Shown: positions 46,051 through 55,474, counted from the first letter of the stretch. The stretch is 59,740 bases of DNA from Clostridiales bacterium (GCA_003507395.1 DNVW01000018.1:1-59740); one strand, 5' to 3'. Notes: generated by a model from the letters alone, not told the origin. A program made the numbers and translations.

Positions 46051-46090
46051 TAATACGTTTCTTAAAGAGATATTTGTTTATAAATATTTA

Positions 46091-46131
46091 ATTCCTATTG
46101 ACAAAGTAGGAATTAAGTATTATAATTCCTA
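46091..46131 (+). promoter_or_regulatory. iscS promoter with overlapping Rrf2-type operator
   Basis: TTGACA (46098-46103) and TATAAT (46121-46126) are 17 bases apart. Three half-sites overlay them: ATTCCTA (46091-46097), TAGGAAT (46107-46113) and ATTCCTA (46125-46131), giving two overlapping inverted repeats. A regulator bound here would cover both promoter boxes; the adjacent IscR-type protein is the obvious candidate. Confidence 0.7.
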
Positions 46132-46158
46132 CTATAATAGTATGAAAGGAAGAAGAAT

Positions 46159-46566
46159 ATGGAAAATATATATTTTGATAATGCGGCAACAACAAAATTA
46201 GATGAAAAAGTATTAGATGCTATGCTACCATATTTAAAAGAAAATTATGGTAATGCTTCATCAATATATAAATTAGGGCGAGAAGCAAGAAAAGCTATTG
46301 AAGAAACAAGAGAAAAAGTAGCTAAGATTTTAAATTGCAAACCATCAGAAGTATATTTTACTGCTGGAGGAAGTGAAAGCGATAATACTGCAATAAAAGG
46401 AATTGCACACTCATATAAAAATAGAGGTAACCATATAATTACATCTAAAATAGAACATCCTGCTGTTTTGGAAAGTTGCAAGGAACTAGAAAACGAAGGT
46501 TTTGAAGTAACATATATTTCAGTAGATGAAAACGGAATAATAAATTTGGATATAGATTTACAATAG
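46159..46566 (+). pseudogene. iscS: cysteine desulfurase, truncated at insertion sequence
   Basis: The first 128 or so residues match NifS/IscS: YFDNAATTKLDEKVLDAM, NYGNASSIYKLGREAR, VYFTAGGSESDNTAIKG and IITSKIEHPAVLESCKELE. The enzyme normally has about 385 residues; here the frame stops at 46566, one base before the insertion sequence's terminal repeat. The PLP-binding lysine and catalytic cysteine would lie in the missing part, so the product cannot be active. Sequence beyond the insertion sequence does not resume iscS, so the remainder was deleted or moved. AAAGGAAGAAG precedes the start, and the promoter and operator are intact. Confidence 0.88.
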
Positions 46567-47650
46567 ATATGTCACAGTAAAATATAAAAAGGAAATACCA
46601 ATATGATATAATGTTTTTAACCACAAAAACTAATATCGAAAGAAGGTATTTCCTATGAATAGTATAACACAAGATATAATATTTAAGCAATCAGTTGTAG
46701 AATATTCATTAAAACATGGTGTAACAGAAGTAGCAAAAAGATATAAACAACACAGAAAAACAATATATAGATGGAGAGAAAAATATGATGGAACAAGAAA
46801 ATCATTAGCAAATAAATCAAGGAAACCACATCACCATCCAAGAGAACACACACAATTAGAAATATCAATGATAAAAAAGTATAAAGCACAAAATAAAGAT
46901 GCTTGGGTTAGTGGTTTTATGGATTAAATTAAGGAGAAACGGATATACAAGAAGTATAACAAGTTTGTATAGAGTAATGCAAAGATTAGGAATATATAAA
47001 AAAGCGCCAAGTAAAAAGAAAAAATATGAACCTAAACCATATCAACAAATGACGCATCCAGGAGAAAGAGTGCAAATAGATGTAAAATATGTGCCATTAA
47101 GTTGTATGACAAAAGAAATAAAAGAAATAGATGGAAGATATTATCAATACACCGCTATAGATGAATATACAAGACAAAGAGTGTTATGGGCAAGTAAAGA
47201 GCATTCAACATATGCATCAGCAGAATTTTTAGATATAGTTGTAAACAAATTTAAATATCCAATAGAATGTATACAAACAGATAATGGATTTGAATTTACA
47301 AATAAATTAAATTCAAAAAAAGCAAAAGAAAAAACAATATTTGAAATCAAGTTAGATAAATTAGGAATAAAGCATAAACTAATAAGACCAAGAACACCAA
47401 GACATAATGGTAAAGTAGAAAGAAGCCATAGAAAAGATCAAGAAAGATTTTATTATAAAAGAATATTTGTAAGCTTTGAAGATTTTAAAGAAAAATTAAG
47501 GCATTGGTCAAGAGAGTATAACAATTTTCCAATGAAACCATTAGATTGGAAAAGTCCAAATGAAAAATACTTAGAATTTATTGGATTGTAGAGCTTGTAT
47601 ATCATAAAAGGTATTTCAAAGTATATATTTATCAATAAAGTGTGACATAT
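46567..47650 (+). mobile_element. insertion sequence with DDE transposase
   Basis: Terminal inverted repeats ATATGTCACA (46567-46576) and TGTGACATAT (47641-47650) bound a 1.1-kb element; a second matching stretch (GGAAATACC left, GGTATTTC right) lies further in. It encodes one helix-turn-helix plus rve/DDE transposase of the IS481/IS3 superfamily. No target-site duplication is evident, which fits deletion of neighbouring DNA. Confidence 0.85.
46655..47591 (+). pseudogene. IS481/IS3-like transposase, frameshifted
   Basis: The N-terminal part (46655-46927) has a helix-turn-helix (VTEVAKRYKQHRKTIYRWREKY) and the larger C-terminal part (46899-47591) an rve integrase core: RVQIDVKYVPL (first Asp), QTDNGFEF (second Asp) and RHNGKVERSHRKDQ (Glu). 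Family members of this type usually have one frame; here the shift from the first to the second is +1 and skipping one base near 46901 gives NKDLGLVVLWIKLRRNGY. Programmed frameshifting in IS3 elements is -1, so this looks like a disabling indel or an assembly error. Confidence 0.82.
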
Positions 47651-47783
47651 GTTTGACAAACCTACATAAAATACAAATTTTATTTGTAAAAAGGCTACAC
47701 AAGAATAAAAAAATGTGATATTATATACAAGTAAAAATCATGTGACAAGCTTAAAAATTAGGGTATAGAAGGAGGAATTAATC

Positions 47784-48509
47784 ATGTCAGGACATTCAAA
47801 ATGGCATAATATTGCAGCTAAGAAAGGAAAAGCAGATGCTGCAAGAGGAAAAATATTTACAAAATTAGGTAGAGAATTATTAGTAGCAGTAAAAGAAGGT
47901 GGACCTGACCCGGCTGGTAACTCTAAATTAAAAGATGTAATAGCAAAATGTAAAGCAAACAATATGCCAAATGATACAATAAATAATGCAATAAAAAAAG
48001 CAGCAGGAGCAGGAAATACAGAAAGCTATGAAGAGGTTATTTACGAAGGATATGGAACAAATGGCGTAGCAGTTATAGTAGAAGCAAGTACAGATAATAG
48101 AAATAGAACTGCAGCAGATGTAAGACATGCCTTTGATAGAGCGGGAGGAAATCTTGGAACAACAGGTTGTGTTTCATATTTATTTGATAAAAAAGGTGTA
48201 ATTATTATAGATAAAACTACAACAGATTTATCAGAAGATGATATGATGATGTTAGCATTGGAAAATGGAGCAGAGGATTTTGAAGCCTCAGAAGAATGTT
48301 ACGAAATAACAACATCACCAGCAGATTTTTCAGCAGTAAGAGAGGCATTAGAACAAAAAGGAATCGAATTTTTACAAGCAGAAATACAAATGGTACCCTC
48401 TACATATGTTTCTTTAGATGAAAAAGGTGCAGAAAAAATGCAAAGATTAATAGATGCACTTGAAGATTTAGACGATGTAATGAATGTTTACCATAACTGG
48501 GAAGAATAA
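47784..48509 (+). CDS. yebC: YebC/PmpR-family protein
   Basis: The 241-residue protein begins MSGHSKWHNIAAKKGKADAARGKIFTKLGREL, the conserved YebC start, with KANNMPNDTINNAIKKA and GGNLGTTGCVSYLF. Proteins of this family are described as transcriptional regulators in some species and as ribosome-associated translation factors that relieve stalling in others. Three domains of standard length are present. GAAGGAGGAATT gives a strong ribosome binding site. It lies just after the insertion sequence but appears unharmed. Confidence 0.93.
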   Translation: MSGHSKWHNIAAKKGKADAARGKIFTKLGRELLVAVKEGGPDPAGNSKLKDVIAKCKANNMPNDTINNAIKKAAGAGNTESYEEVIYEGYGTNGVAVIVEASTDNRNRTAADVRHAFDRAGGNLGTTGCVSYLFDKKGVIIIDKTTTDLSEDDMMMLALENGAEDFEASEECYEITTSPADFSAVREALEQKGIEFLQAEIQMVPSTYVSLDEKGAEKMQRLIDALEDLDDVMNVYHNWEE

Positions 48510-48529
48510 AATTTAATAAAATAGTTCTA

Positions 48530-48577
48530 AAAACAAAAAGTAATCATATATATATAATATATGATTATTTTTTTATT
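48530..48577 (+). terminator. terminator after yebC
   Basis: Arms TAATCATATATAT and ATATATGATTA, then seven T, about 20 bases after the yebC stop. Confidence 0.75.
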
Positions 48578-48614
48578 GAAAGAAATGTGAAAAATCGCAC
48601 ATAAGGTAACAGTT

Positions 48615-49523
48615 ATGGAGGAAATATTAAAAGTTTTACCCATAGAAATAAAGGAAAAAGTAAAAAACAAATTAGATGGCTTAGAAGAAATACGAATAAG
48701 AGTAAATAAACCAGTAATATTACAATATGGACAAGCTGAAGAAATTCTACATTATATAGTTGATTCAGCAATGATTTTAAGTATATTGCAAAATATCTGT
48801 GATAATTCTATTTATGCATATCAAGAACAAATATGTAATGGATATGTAACTATAAAAGGGGGACATAGAGTTGGAATAACAGGAAATGTAGTAATAAAAG
48901 AAAATAAAGTAATAAATATATCATACATAAATGGATTAAATTTTAGAATAGCAAGGCAGGTGTTAAATTGCAGTTATAAAGCTATTAAATATATTATAAA
49001 TTTACCAGAAAACACTATATATAACACAATAATTGTATCACCACCGGGAAGAGGAAAAACAACAATATTAAGAGATTTGATTAGAAATATAAGTAATGGA
49101 ATAGAAGATATAGGTTTTAAAGGGGTAAATGTGGGACTGGCAGATGAGAGAAGTGAAATAGCAGCAATGTATAAAGGAATCCCTCAAAATGACGTGGGAC
49201 TACGCACAGACATACTGGATAATGTACCAAAAGCAATAGGAATGAAAATGTTAATTCGTTCTATGAATCCTAAAATAATAGTAGCAGATGAAATTGGAAA
49301 AGAGGAGGATATAGATGCAATAAATTATGCAGTATGCTCAGGGGTAAAAGGAATATTTACAGCACATGGCTCTAATATGGAGGATATAATTAAAAATCCA
49401 ATATTAAATAAATTGTATAATGCAAACACTTTTGAATTGATTTTATTTTTAGATAAAAATAGAGAAATTGTTGTTGGATGCGACAGACGAAATCTCGGAG
49501 GGAAAGCATCTAACAACGCATAA
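48615..49523 (+). CDS. spoIIIAA: stage III sporulation protein AA (ATPase)
   Basis: First gene of the spoIIIA operon, whose products form the feeding-tube channel between mother cell and forespore. SpoIIIAA is the secretion-type ATPase. The 302-residue protein has Walker A PPGRGKTT with Lys148, a Walker B strand (KIIVADEIG) and CNGYVTIKGGHRVGITG in the N-domain. AAGG lies before the ATG. The gene is intact and is followed in order by AB, AC, AD, AE, AF, AG and AH. Confidence 0.93.
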   Translation: MEEILKVLPIEIKEKVKNKLDGLEEIRIRVNKPVILQYGQAEEILHYIVDSAMILSILQNICDNSIYAYQEQICNGYVTIKGGHRVGITGNVVIKENKVINISYINGLNFRIARQVLNCSYKAIKYIINLPENTIYNTIIVSPPGRGKTTILRDLIRNISNGIEDIGFKGVNVGLADERSEIAAMYKGIPQNDVGLRTDILDNVPKAIGMKMLIRSMNPKIIVADEIGKEEDIDAINYAVCSGVKGIFTAHGSNMEDIIKNPILNKLYNANTFELILFLDKNREIVVGCDRRNLGGKASNNA

Positions 49524-49536
49524 AAAGGAGTAAAGT

Positions 49537-50045
49537 ATGCTTTGGATAAAACTAATTATTTTAAATTTAATACTAGTAAGTAGCACAATTATAGGAATAA
49601 CTTTTTCAAAAAAATATACATATAGAGTAAAAGAATTACAAGAAATGAAAAATGCATTAAATATATTTATGACAAAAATCAAATTTACATATGAACCAAT
49701 TCCTAGTACGTTTTTGTACATATCTGAAAAAGTAGAAGGCAATGTTTCAAAAATATTTAAAAATGCCACAGAGGAAATGGAAAACAAACCAGCAGGTGAA
49801 GCATGGGATAAGAGTTTAGATGCAATAGTAACAAATATGAAAAAGGAAGATATAGATATAATAAGAAATTTAGGAAGATTATTAGGAAAAACAGATATAG
49901 AAGGACAAATAAGCGAAATAAAATTAGTAAATAATTTTCTAGATATACAGATAAAAGATGCAGAAGAGGAAAAAATAAAAATGAAAAGATGTATAGAACT
50001 TTAGGAATAGTTGCAGGAATGACAATAACAATATTATTAATATAG
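49537..50045 (+). pseudogene. spoIIIAB: stage III sporulation protein AB, frameshifted near the end
   Basis: SpoIIIAB is a GspF-like membrane protein of the mother-cell channel. The N-terminal membrane helix and cytoplasmic helical domain are intact (FTYEPIPSTFLYIS, LGKTDIEGQI). The frame then closes early at 50004 after Met149. Adding one A to the A-run at 49984-49987 gives KMYRTLGIVAGMTITILLI and a stop at 50045, the expected C-terminal membrane segment. As read, the last ~20 residues are lost, removing that segment. AAGGAG precedes the ATG. Confidence 0.85.
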
Positions 50046-50073
50046 TTAATTTAACTAAGGAGATAAAAAGGTT

Positions 50074-50268
50074 ATGGATATAAATTTATTATTCAAAATA
50101 GCAGCAATAGGAATTTTAGTTGCAGTACTACATCAAGTATTGACAAGAGCAGGTAGAGAGGATCAAGCAATGATGACAACATTAGCAGGACTTGTAATTG
50201 TTTTATCAATGGTAATAAAAGAAATAAGCACATTATTTACAAATGTTAGAACAATGTTTGGCTTATAA
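50074..50268 (+). CDS. spoIIIAC: stage III sporulation protein AC
   Basis: The 64-residue protein has two membrane segments around a polar loop (HQVLTRAGREDQAMM), the typical SpoIIIAC pattern, and is intact. It is a small integral membrane component of the SpoIIIA complex in the mother-cell membrane. A ribosome binding site (AAGGAG) lies upstream and the AD gene follows after 33 bases. Confidence 0.9.
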   Translation: MDINLLFKIAAIGILVAVLHQVLTRAGREDQAMMTTLAGLVIVLSMVIKEISTLFTNVRTMFGL

Positions 50269-50301
50269 CTAAAATATCCTAGAAAGGAACAAATACAAAA
50301 A

Positions 50302-50688
50302 ATGGATATTATTAAAATAATAGGAATAGGATTAATTTCTTTAATAATAATTATTATTGTCAAGCAGTATAGACCAGAATTTGTAATATATGTTTCAATA
50401 ATAGCAGGTGCAATTATTTTAATGCTAATTATGGACAAAGTATCTTCAATAATAAATCTATTAACAGCATTATCTAATAAAACAGTGGTTAATAATGAAT
50501 TTTTAACATTATTAATAAAAATAACAGGAATAGCTTTTTTGACGGAATTTTCAGTTAGTTTATGCAAGGATTCTGGTGAAACAGCAATAGCAAATAAAAT
50601 AGATATTGGAGGCAAAGTAATAATTATATCAATGTCAATTCCTATAATAGCTAGTCTTTTAGAAACAATTATAAAAATATTACCATAA
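50302..50688 (+). CDS. spoIIIAD: stage III sporulation protein AD
   Basis: The 128-residue protein has three or four membrane segments and the family segment ITGIAFLTEFSVSLCKDSGETAIANKID. It is the paralogue-like larger partner of SpoIIIAC in the membrane complex. AAAGGAAC precedes the ATG and the AE gene follows after 11 bases. Intact. Confidence 0.9.
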   Translation: MDIIKIIGIGLISLIIIIIVKQYRPEFVIYVSIIAGAIILMLIMDKVSSIINLLTALSNKTVVNNEFLTLLIKITGIAFLTEFSVSLCKDSGETAIANKIDIGGKVIIISMSIPIIASLLETIIKILP

Positions 50689-50699
50689 AGGAAAAATAT

Positions 50700-51855
50700 A
50701 TGAAAATAAAAATATTGTTATTATTAATAATTATATGTATTCCAACCATAAGCTTAGCACAAACTGAAACAATAGAACAATCAGAAATATTAGAATCTCA
50801 ACAGAAAACATTAAATATTTCTTCTTTCATAGAAGAGGCAAAAAAATATTCCTCTAATGTATATAAAGACATAGACTTTAATGAATTGTTTAATTCAGCG
50901 ATAACAGGAAATATTAATAACAAAACAATAATAAATGATATATTAAAAATTTTAGGGAAAGAAATTGTGGGTTCAGTAGCAGTAATAGGTAGCATTATTT
51001 TAATTATAATAATACATAGCATATTTAAAAGCTTAAGCGAAGGACTAGAAAACAAAACAATTTCACAAATTACATATTATATTCAATATATATTAATTGT
51101 AACTTTAATAATGACAAATTTTAGCAATATTTTGATTATGATAAAAGAATCTATACAAAATTTAGTAGGTTTTATGAATAATTTAATTCCAATACTCATT
51201 ACATTAATGTTAACAACAGGAAATATAGTATCTGCCAATTTAATGCAACCAATAATATTATTTATAATAACTTTTATAGGAAACTTTATTACAACAATAA
51301 TAATACCACTTGTTTTAATAGCAACAGCTCTAGGAATAATTTCAAAAATATCTGATAAAATCCAAATAGATAAATTATCAAAATTTTTAAAATCGAGTGT
51401 AGTATGGATATTAGGAGTTATACTTACAATTTTTGTGGGATTAATATCTGTGGAAGGAAGTTTAAGTAGTAGTGTAGATGGAATAACAGCGAAAACAACC
51501 AAAGCAGCAGTTTCAAGTTTTATACCAGTAGTAGGAAAAATACTTCGGAGATGCAGTAGATACAGTAATAGGTTGTAATTCAATTTTAAAAAATGCAGTG
51601 GGTGTAGTTGGAGTAATTGTAATAATAGGAATATGCATAATACCAATAATAAAGTTAACTATTTTAATGGCAATGTACTATTTAGGAGCAGCTTTATGCC
51701 AACCAATTGCAGATGAAAAAATAATAAAGTTATTAGAACAAATGGGAGATACATTTAAAATATTTTTAGCAATAATGTGTAGTGTTTCTGTAATGCTAGT
51801 AGTTGGAGTTACTTTAATTATAAATATATCTAATAGTGGACTTATGTATAGATAA
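50700..51855 (+). pseudogene. spoIIIAE: stage III sporulation protein AE, frameshifted
   Basis: SpoIIIAE is the large polytopic membrane protein of the complex. The signal sequence, external region (FIEEAKKYSSNVYKDIDFNELF) and most membrane segments are present to SSFIPVVGKIL. One extra base at about 51546 (CTTCGGA instead of CTTGGA) then gives RRCSRYSNRL and a stop at 51578. Removing it restores GDAVDTVIGCNSILKNAVG and the remaining membrane segments to 51855, about 384 residues. As read, the last quarter is lost, which would normally abolish function. Confidence 0.87.
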
Positions 51856-51870
51856 GGAATGGTAATTAAA

Positions 51871-52476
51871 ATGATAAATTGGATAAGCAATTGGGCGCAA
51901 GGAATAATCGTAGCAGTTATAATTGGAACAATTATAGAAATGGTTTTACCAGAAGGAAATTGTAAAAAATACGTAAAAGTAGTAATTGGAATATATATAT
52001 TATTTTCAATAATTTCTCCGGTTATTTCTAAAATGACAGGAAAAACCTTACAAGTATCTGACATATTAGAATTGGATAAGTATATAGAAAATGTAGAAAA
52101 TAATAATTTATATGGAACATTAGACAAAGATAATACAAATAATATAAAAGAAATATATATAAATAGTTTAAAAAATGATATTAAATATAAGATTGAAGCT
52201 AAAGGATATACTGTGGGAAATGTAGAATTAGAAGTGCAAAAAAATGAAGAATATACATTAAAAAATATTAGTATAGAGATATATAAGAAAGAAGAAAAAG
52301 AAGAGAATGTACAAAATGAAACCAGTAAAATAGAAACAATAAATATTGATATATCACAAAATACTACAAGGGATAATAGTGAAAAAGAAAAAATTTCAGA
52401 AAGCGAAAAAAAGAAACTAAGAGAATATATAAGTATGGTTTATGAAATTAGTGAGAAAAATATTAATATAAATTAG
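51871..52476 (+). CDS. spoIIIAF: stage III sporulation protein AF
   Basis: The protein of about 201 residues has two N-terminal membrane segments (INWISNWAQGIIVAVIIGTIIE and VKVVIGIYILFSIISPV) with GNCKKYVK between them, then a long soluble domain with a ring-building-like region. The start at 51871 is preferred because AAGG is too close to the ATG at 51859. SpoIIIAF is thought to form a ring with AG and AH in the channel. Intact. Confidence 0.88.
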   Translation: MINWISNWAQGIIVAVIIGTIIEMVLPEGNCKKYVKVVIGIYILFSIISPVISKMTGKTLQVSDILELDKYIENVENNNLYGTLDKDNTNNIKEIYINSLKNDIKYKIEAKGYTVGNVELEVQKNEEYTLKNISIEIYKKEEKEENVQNETSKIETINIDISQNTTRDNSEKEKISESEKKKLREYISMVYEISEKNININ

Positions 52477-52492
52477 AATGGAGTGAATTAAA

Positions 52493-53083
52493 ATGTTAAT
52501 AGAAAAGATAAAGAATTTTATTAACAAGAACCAAGAATTAAATAGAAAAAAAACTATTGAAAATTTAGTAGTATTTGTAATTATATTAATAATAGTATTA
52601 TTATCTATAAATGTTATATGGAATAAGGATAAAAAAGAAGATAATAAAAGTACAATAGATGAAAATAAAAAGCTAGCAACGATAGAAGAGAATTCAAAAG
52701 ATGATAATAGTTTAACAAGTGAAAAATTGGAAAATATATTATCAAAGATAAATGGAGTTGGAAAAGTAAAAGTATATATTACATATTCACAAACAAGTCA
52801 GATTATACCTATATATAATGAAGATATATCACAAAAAGATACACAAGAAGAGGATACACAAGGAGGAACAAGAAAGGTAGTAGAAACAGATACAAAAAAA
52901 GAAGTAGTATATGACGAAAAAAGTGGTAGTAAAACCATAATAACACAAAGTATAGTTAGCCCAAAAATAGAAGGGGCAATAGTTACAGCGGAAGGAGGGA
53001 ATAATACAAATACAAAAGCTAATATTATTCAAGCTGTGGAAGCGGTAACGCGGGTTACCAACACACAAAATTCAAGTATTTGA
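52493..53083 (+). CDS. spoIIIAG: stage III sporulation protein AG
   Basis: The 196-residue protein has one membrane helix (about 26-44) and an extracytoplasmic ring-building domain beginning LENILSKINGVGKVKVYITY and ending in the AEGGNNTNTKANIIQAVEAVT motif. SpoIIIAG forms the large ring of the mother-cell side of the channel. Insertion of a Glu/Thr/Asp-rich loop (EDTQGGTRKVVETDTKKEV) between strands matches the family. Intact. Confidence 0.92.
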   Translation: MLIEKIKNFINKNQELNRKKTIENLVVFVIILIIVLLSINVIWNKDKKEDNKSTIDENKKLATIEENSKDDNSLTSEKLENILSKINGVGKVKVYITYSQTSQIIPIYNEDISQKDTQEEDTQGGTRKVVETDTKKEVVYDEKSGSKTIITQSIVSPKIEGAIVTAEGGNNTNTKANIIQAVEAVTRVTNTQNSSI

Positions 53084-53105
53084 AATGAAAGTAGAGGGAT
53101 GACAA

Positions 53106-53708
53106 ATGCAATTTTTAAAGAAAAATCAAGTTATTATTTTTGTAATAGCACTAATGTTTATAGCAGCAGGCTATCTTAGTTTTACCAGTAATAATAATGC
53201 TATACCAACTGCAAAATTAGCAAATGCGGAGGAAATGGCAGAGATAGGAGATGCTACTCTAGTAAATGCAAATGCTGTTATAGAAGATGAGAACACTGCC
53301 GAAACTATAATAGAAAATGAAAATTCTGTAATAGGAACAAGTGTACAAATAACTCAAGATGAATATTTTTCTCAATCCAGATTAGATAGAGATACAATGT
53401 ATTCACAAATGATAGAATCTTATCAAAAAATATTAGAAAATGATAATGTAACAGCAGAACAAAAAAATATAGCTCAACAAGAAATAACAAAAGTGAATGA
53501 GTTAAAAAACTCAATAATGATAGCAGAAAATCTTATAAAAACAAAAGGTTTTGAAGACTTAATTATATTTGTAAATAACAAAAGCGTAAATATTATAGTA
53601 AAGTCAAATGAATTAAAAACAGAACAAATAGCACAAATACAAAATATAACCAGTAGAGAACTAGGAGTAGAGATAGATAATATACATATATCTAATAAAA
53701 ATGGTTAA
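53106..53708 (+). CDS. spoIIIAH: stage III sporulation protein AH
   Basis: SpoIIIAH pairs with SpoIIQ of the forespore across the intermembrane space. The 200-residue protein has an N-terminal membrane helix (8-25), a variable Asn/Glu-rich linker and the EccJ/FliF-like domain (DYFSQSRLDRDTMYS-type motif, here DEYFSQSRLDRDTMYSQM, and IAENLIKTKGFEDLIIFV). It is intact and closes the operon before a GC-richer hairpin. Confidence 0.92.
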   Translation: MQFLKKNQVIIFVIALMFIAAGYLSFTSNNNAIPTAKLANAEEMAEIGDATLVNANAVIEDENTAETIIENENSVIGTSVQITQDEYFSQSRLDRDTMYSQMIESYQKILENDNVTAEQKNIAQQEITKVNELKNSIMIAENLIKTKGFEDLIIFVNNKSVNIIVKSNELKTEQIAQIQNITSRELGVEIDNIHISNKNG

Positions 53709-53710
53709 TA

Positions 53711-53748
53711 GTTGCCAGCGTGAACGAAGTTTACGCTGGTTGTTTAAA
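53711..53748 (+). terminator. hairpin after spoIIIA operon
   Basis: Arms CCAGCGTGAAC (53715-53725) and GTTTACGCTGG (53729-53739) around GAA, unusually GC-rich for this window. The T-run is weak (TTGTTT), so termination may be inefficient. Confidence 0.6.
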
Positions 53749-53765
53749 ATATTATTTCAAAGTAC

Positions 53766-53794
53766 TTGACAGTTGACCATAATAAATATAAAAT
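53766..53794 (+). promoter_or_regulatory. sigma-A promoter of rny
   Basis: TTGACA (53766-53771) and TAAAAT (53789-53794), 17-base spacer. Confidence 0.65.
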
Positions 53795-53884
53795 ATAATA
53801 GTAAGTAAAAATATATTCTAAAAAAGTTAGTTATATATATTTATTGAACATTGAAAAATTAATAGAAAGAGGTGTAATAAGATT

Positions 53885-55426
53885 ATGGATTTAATAATCA
53901 ATATCGCCGTTTTTCTAATCGCAGCAATAATTTTTACATTTGTTGGCATGTTTTTAAGAAAAAAAACAGCCGAATCAAAAATGAAAAGTGCAGAAAGTGA
54001 AGCACAAAGAATTATAGAAATGGCAAACAAAGATGCAGAAAATAGAAAAAAAGAAGAAATTTTTAAGGCAAAAGAGGAAATAATGAATGCCAGAAAAGAT
54101 TTAGATGCAGAGATTAGAGAAAGAAGAGGCGAAGTTCAAGTACAAGAAAAAAGAATTATGCAAAAAGAAGAGAACTTGGAAAAGAAAATGGACTCTCTAG
54201 AAAAAAGAGAAAAAGATTTAATTAGAAAAGGAGAAGAACTAGAAGGAAAGAAGAATGAAGTATTAGAAACTCTTAATAAGCAAATAGAAGAATTACAAAG
54301 AATTTCTGGTTTATCTCAAGAAGAAGCTAAACAACATTTACTTTCAGAAGTTGAAAAACAATTAACAGCTGAGAAGGCAACTCTTTTAAGAGAGATGCAA
54401 GCCAAAACTAAGGAAGAGGCAACAAAAAATGCTAAAGAAATTATAGGATATGCTATACAAAAATGTGCAGCAGACCATACTTCTGAAACAACAGTATCTA
54501 TAGTAGCTCTTCCAAATGAAGATATGAAAGGAAGAATTATAGGTAGAGAAGGTAGAAACATAAAAACATTAGAAACACTAACAGGAATAGACTTAATAAT
54601 AGATGATACACCAGAGGCTGTAGTTATTTCTGGATTTGATCCATTAAGAAGAGAAGTGGCAAAATTAGCATTAGAAAAGTTAATAGAAGATGGTAGAATT
54701 CATCCAGCTAAAATTGAAGAGATGGTTGAAAAAGCTAAAGAAGAAATAGAAGCTATTATAAAAGAAGAAGGAGAAAGAGCGATTATTGAAACAGGAGTAA
54801 TTGGTCTACATCCAGACTTGACAAAATTAATAGGAAAACTAAAATATAGAACAAGTTATGGACAAAATGTACTTAATCATTCAATAGAAGTTTCTAATTT
54901 AGCTAGAATAATGGCAGAAGAATTAGGATTAGATCCAAAACTTGCCAGAAGAGCTGGTTTATTACATGATATAGGTAAAGCACTAGACCATGATATGGAA
55001 GGAACACACGTAGAAATAGGTGTAGATATATTGAAGAAATATAAGGAAAATGAAAAAGTTATAAATGCAGTACAAGCACATCATGGAGATGTAGAGCCAC
55101 AAACAATAGAAGCAGTATTAATACAAGCAGCAGATGCTATATCTGCTTCAAGACCAGGAGCAAGAAGAGAAACATTAGAAACATATATTAAAAGATTAGA
55201 ATCATTAGAACAGATAGCAGATTCGTTTGAGGGTGTAGAAAAATCTTTTGCTATACAAGCTGGTAGAGAAATAAGAATTATTGTAAAACCAGAGAAAATA
55301 TCTGATGACCAAATGGTATTGACAGCAAGAGATATAGCTAAAAGAGTAGAGGATGAAATGGAATATCCAGGACAAATAAAAGTAAATCTTGTAAGAGAAA
55401 CAAGAGTAGTAGAATATGCTAAATAA
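53885..55426 (+). CDS. rny: ribonuclease Y
   Basis: Membrane-anchored endoribonuclease that starts mRNA turnover in Bacillota. The 513-residue protein has an N-terminal membrane helix (5-25), a long Lys/Glu/Arg coiled coil (25-190), a KH RNA-binding domain (MKGRIIGREGRNIKTLE), an HD nuclease domain with LLHDIGKALDHD and the C-terminal domain. Length is standard (about 515-520). Followed by a strong terminator and ymdB, whose product interacts with RNase Y in Bacillus. Confidence 0.96.
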   Translation: MDLIINIAVFLIAAIIFTFVGMFLRKKTAESKMKSAESEAQRIIEMANKDAENRKKEEIFKAKEEIMNARKDLDAEIRERRGEVQVQEKRIMQKEENLEKKMDSLEKREKDLIRKGEELEGKKNEVLETLNKQIEELQRISGLSQEEAKQHLLSEVEKQLTAEKATLLREMQAKTKEEATKNAKEIIGYAIQKCAADHTSETTVSIVALPNEDMKGRIIGREGRNIKTLETLTGIDLIIDDTPEAVVISGFDPLRREVAKLALEKLIEDGRIHPAKIEEMVEKAKEEIEAIIKEEGERAIIETGVIGLHPDLTKLIGKLKYRTSYGQNVLNHSIEVSNLARIMAEELGLDPKLARRAGLLHDIGKALDHDMEGTHVEIGVDILKKYKENEKVINAVQAHHGDVEPQTIEAVLIQAADAISASRPGARRETLETYIKRLESLEQIADSFEGVEKSFAIQAGREIRIIVKPEKISDDQMVLTARDIAKRVEDEMEYPGQIKVNLVRETRVVEYAK

Positions 55427-55440
55427 GATAAGAAAGAAAA

Positions 55441-55474
55441 TCAAAATCCCAGTGAGAAATCACTGGGATTTTAT
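55441..55474 (+). terminator. terminator after rny
   Basis: Arms AAAATCCCAGTGA and TCACTGGGATTTT around GAAA, followed by ATATTG; a compact, stable hairpin. Confidence 0.85.

Noticed and set aside
51083..51646. 187-residue ORF on the minus strand
   Set aside because: Lies opposite spoIIIAE, lacks a ribosome binding site and reads as hydrophobic antisense of membrane segments.
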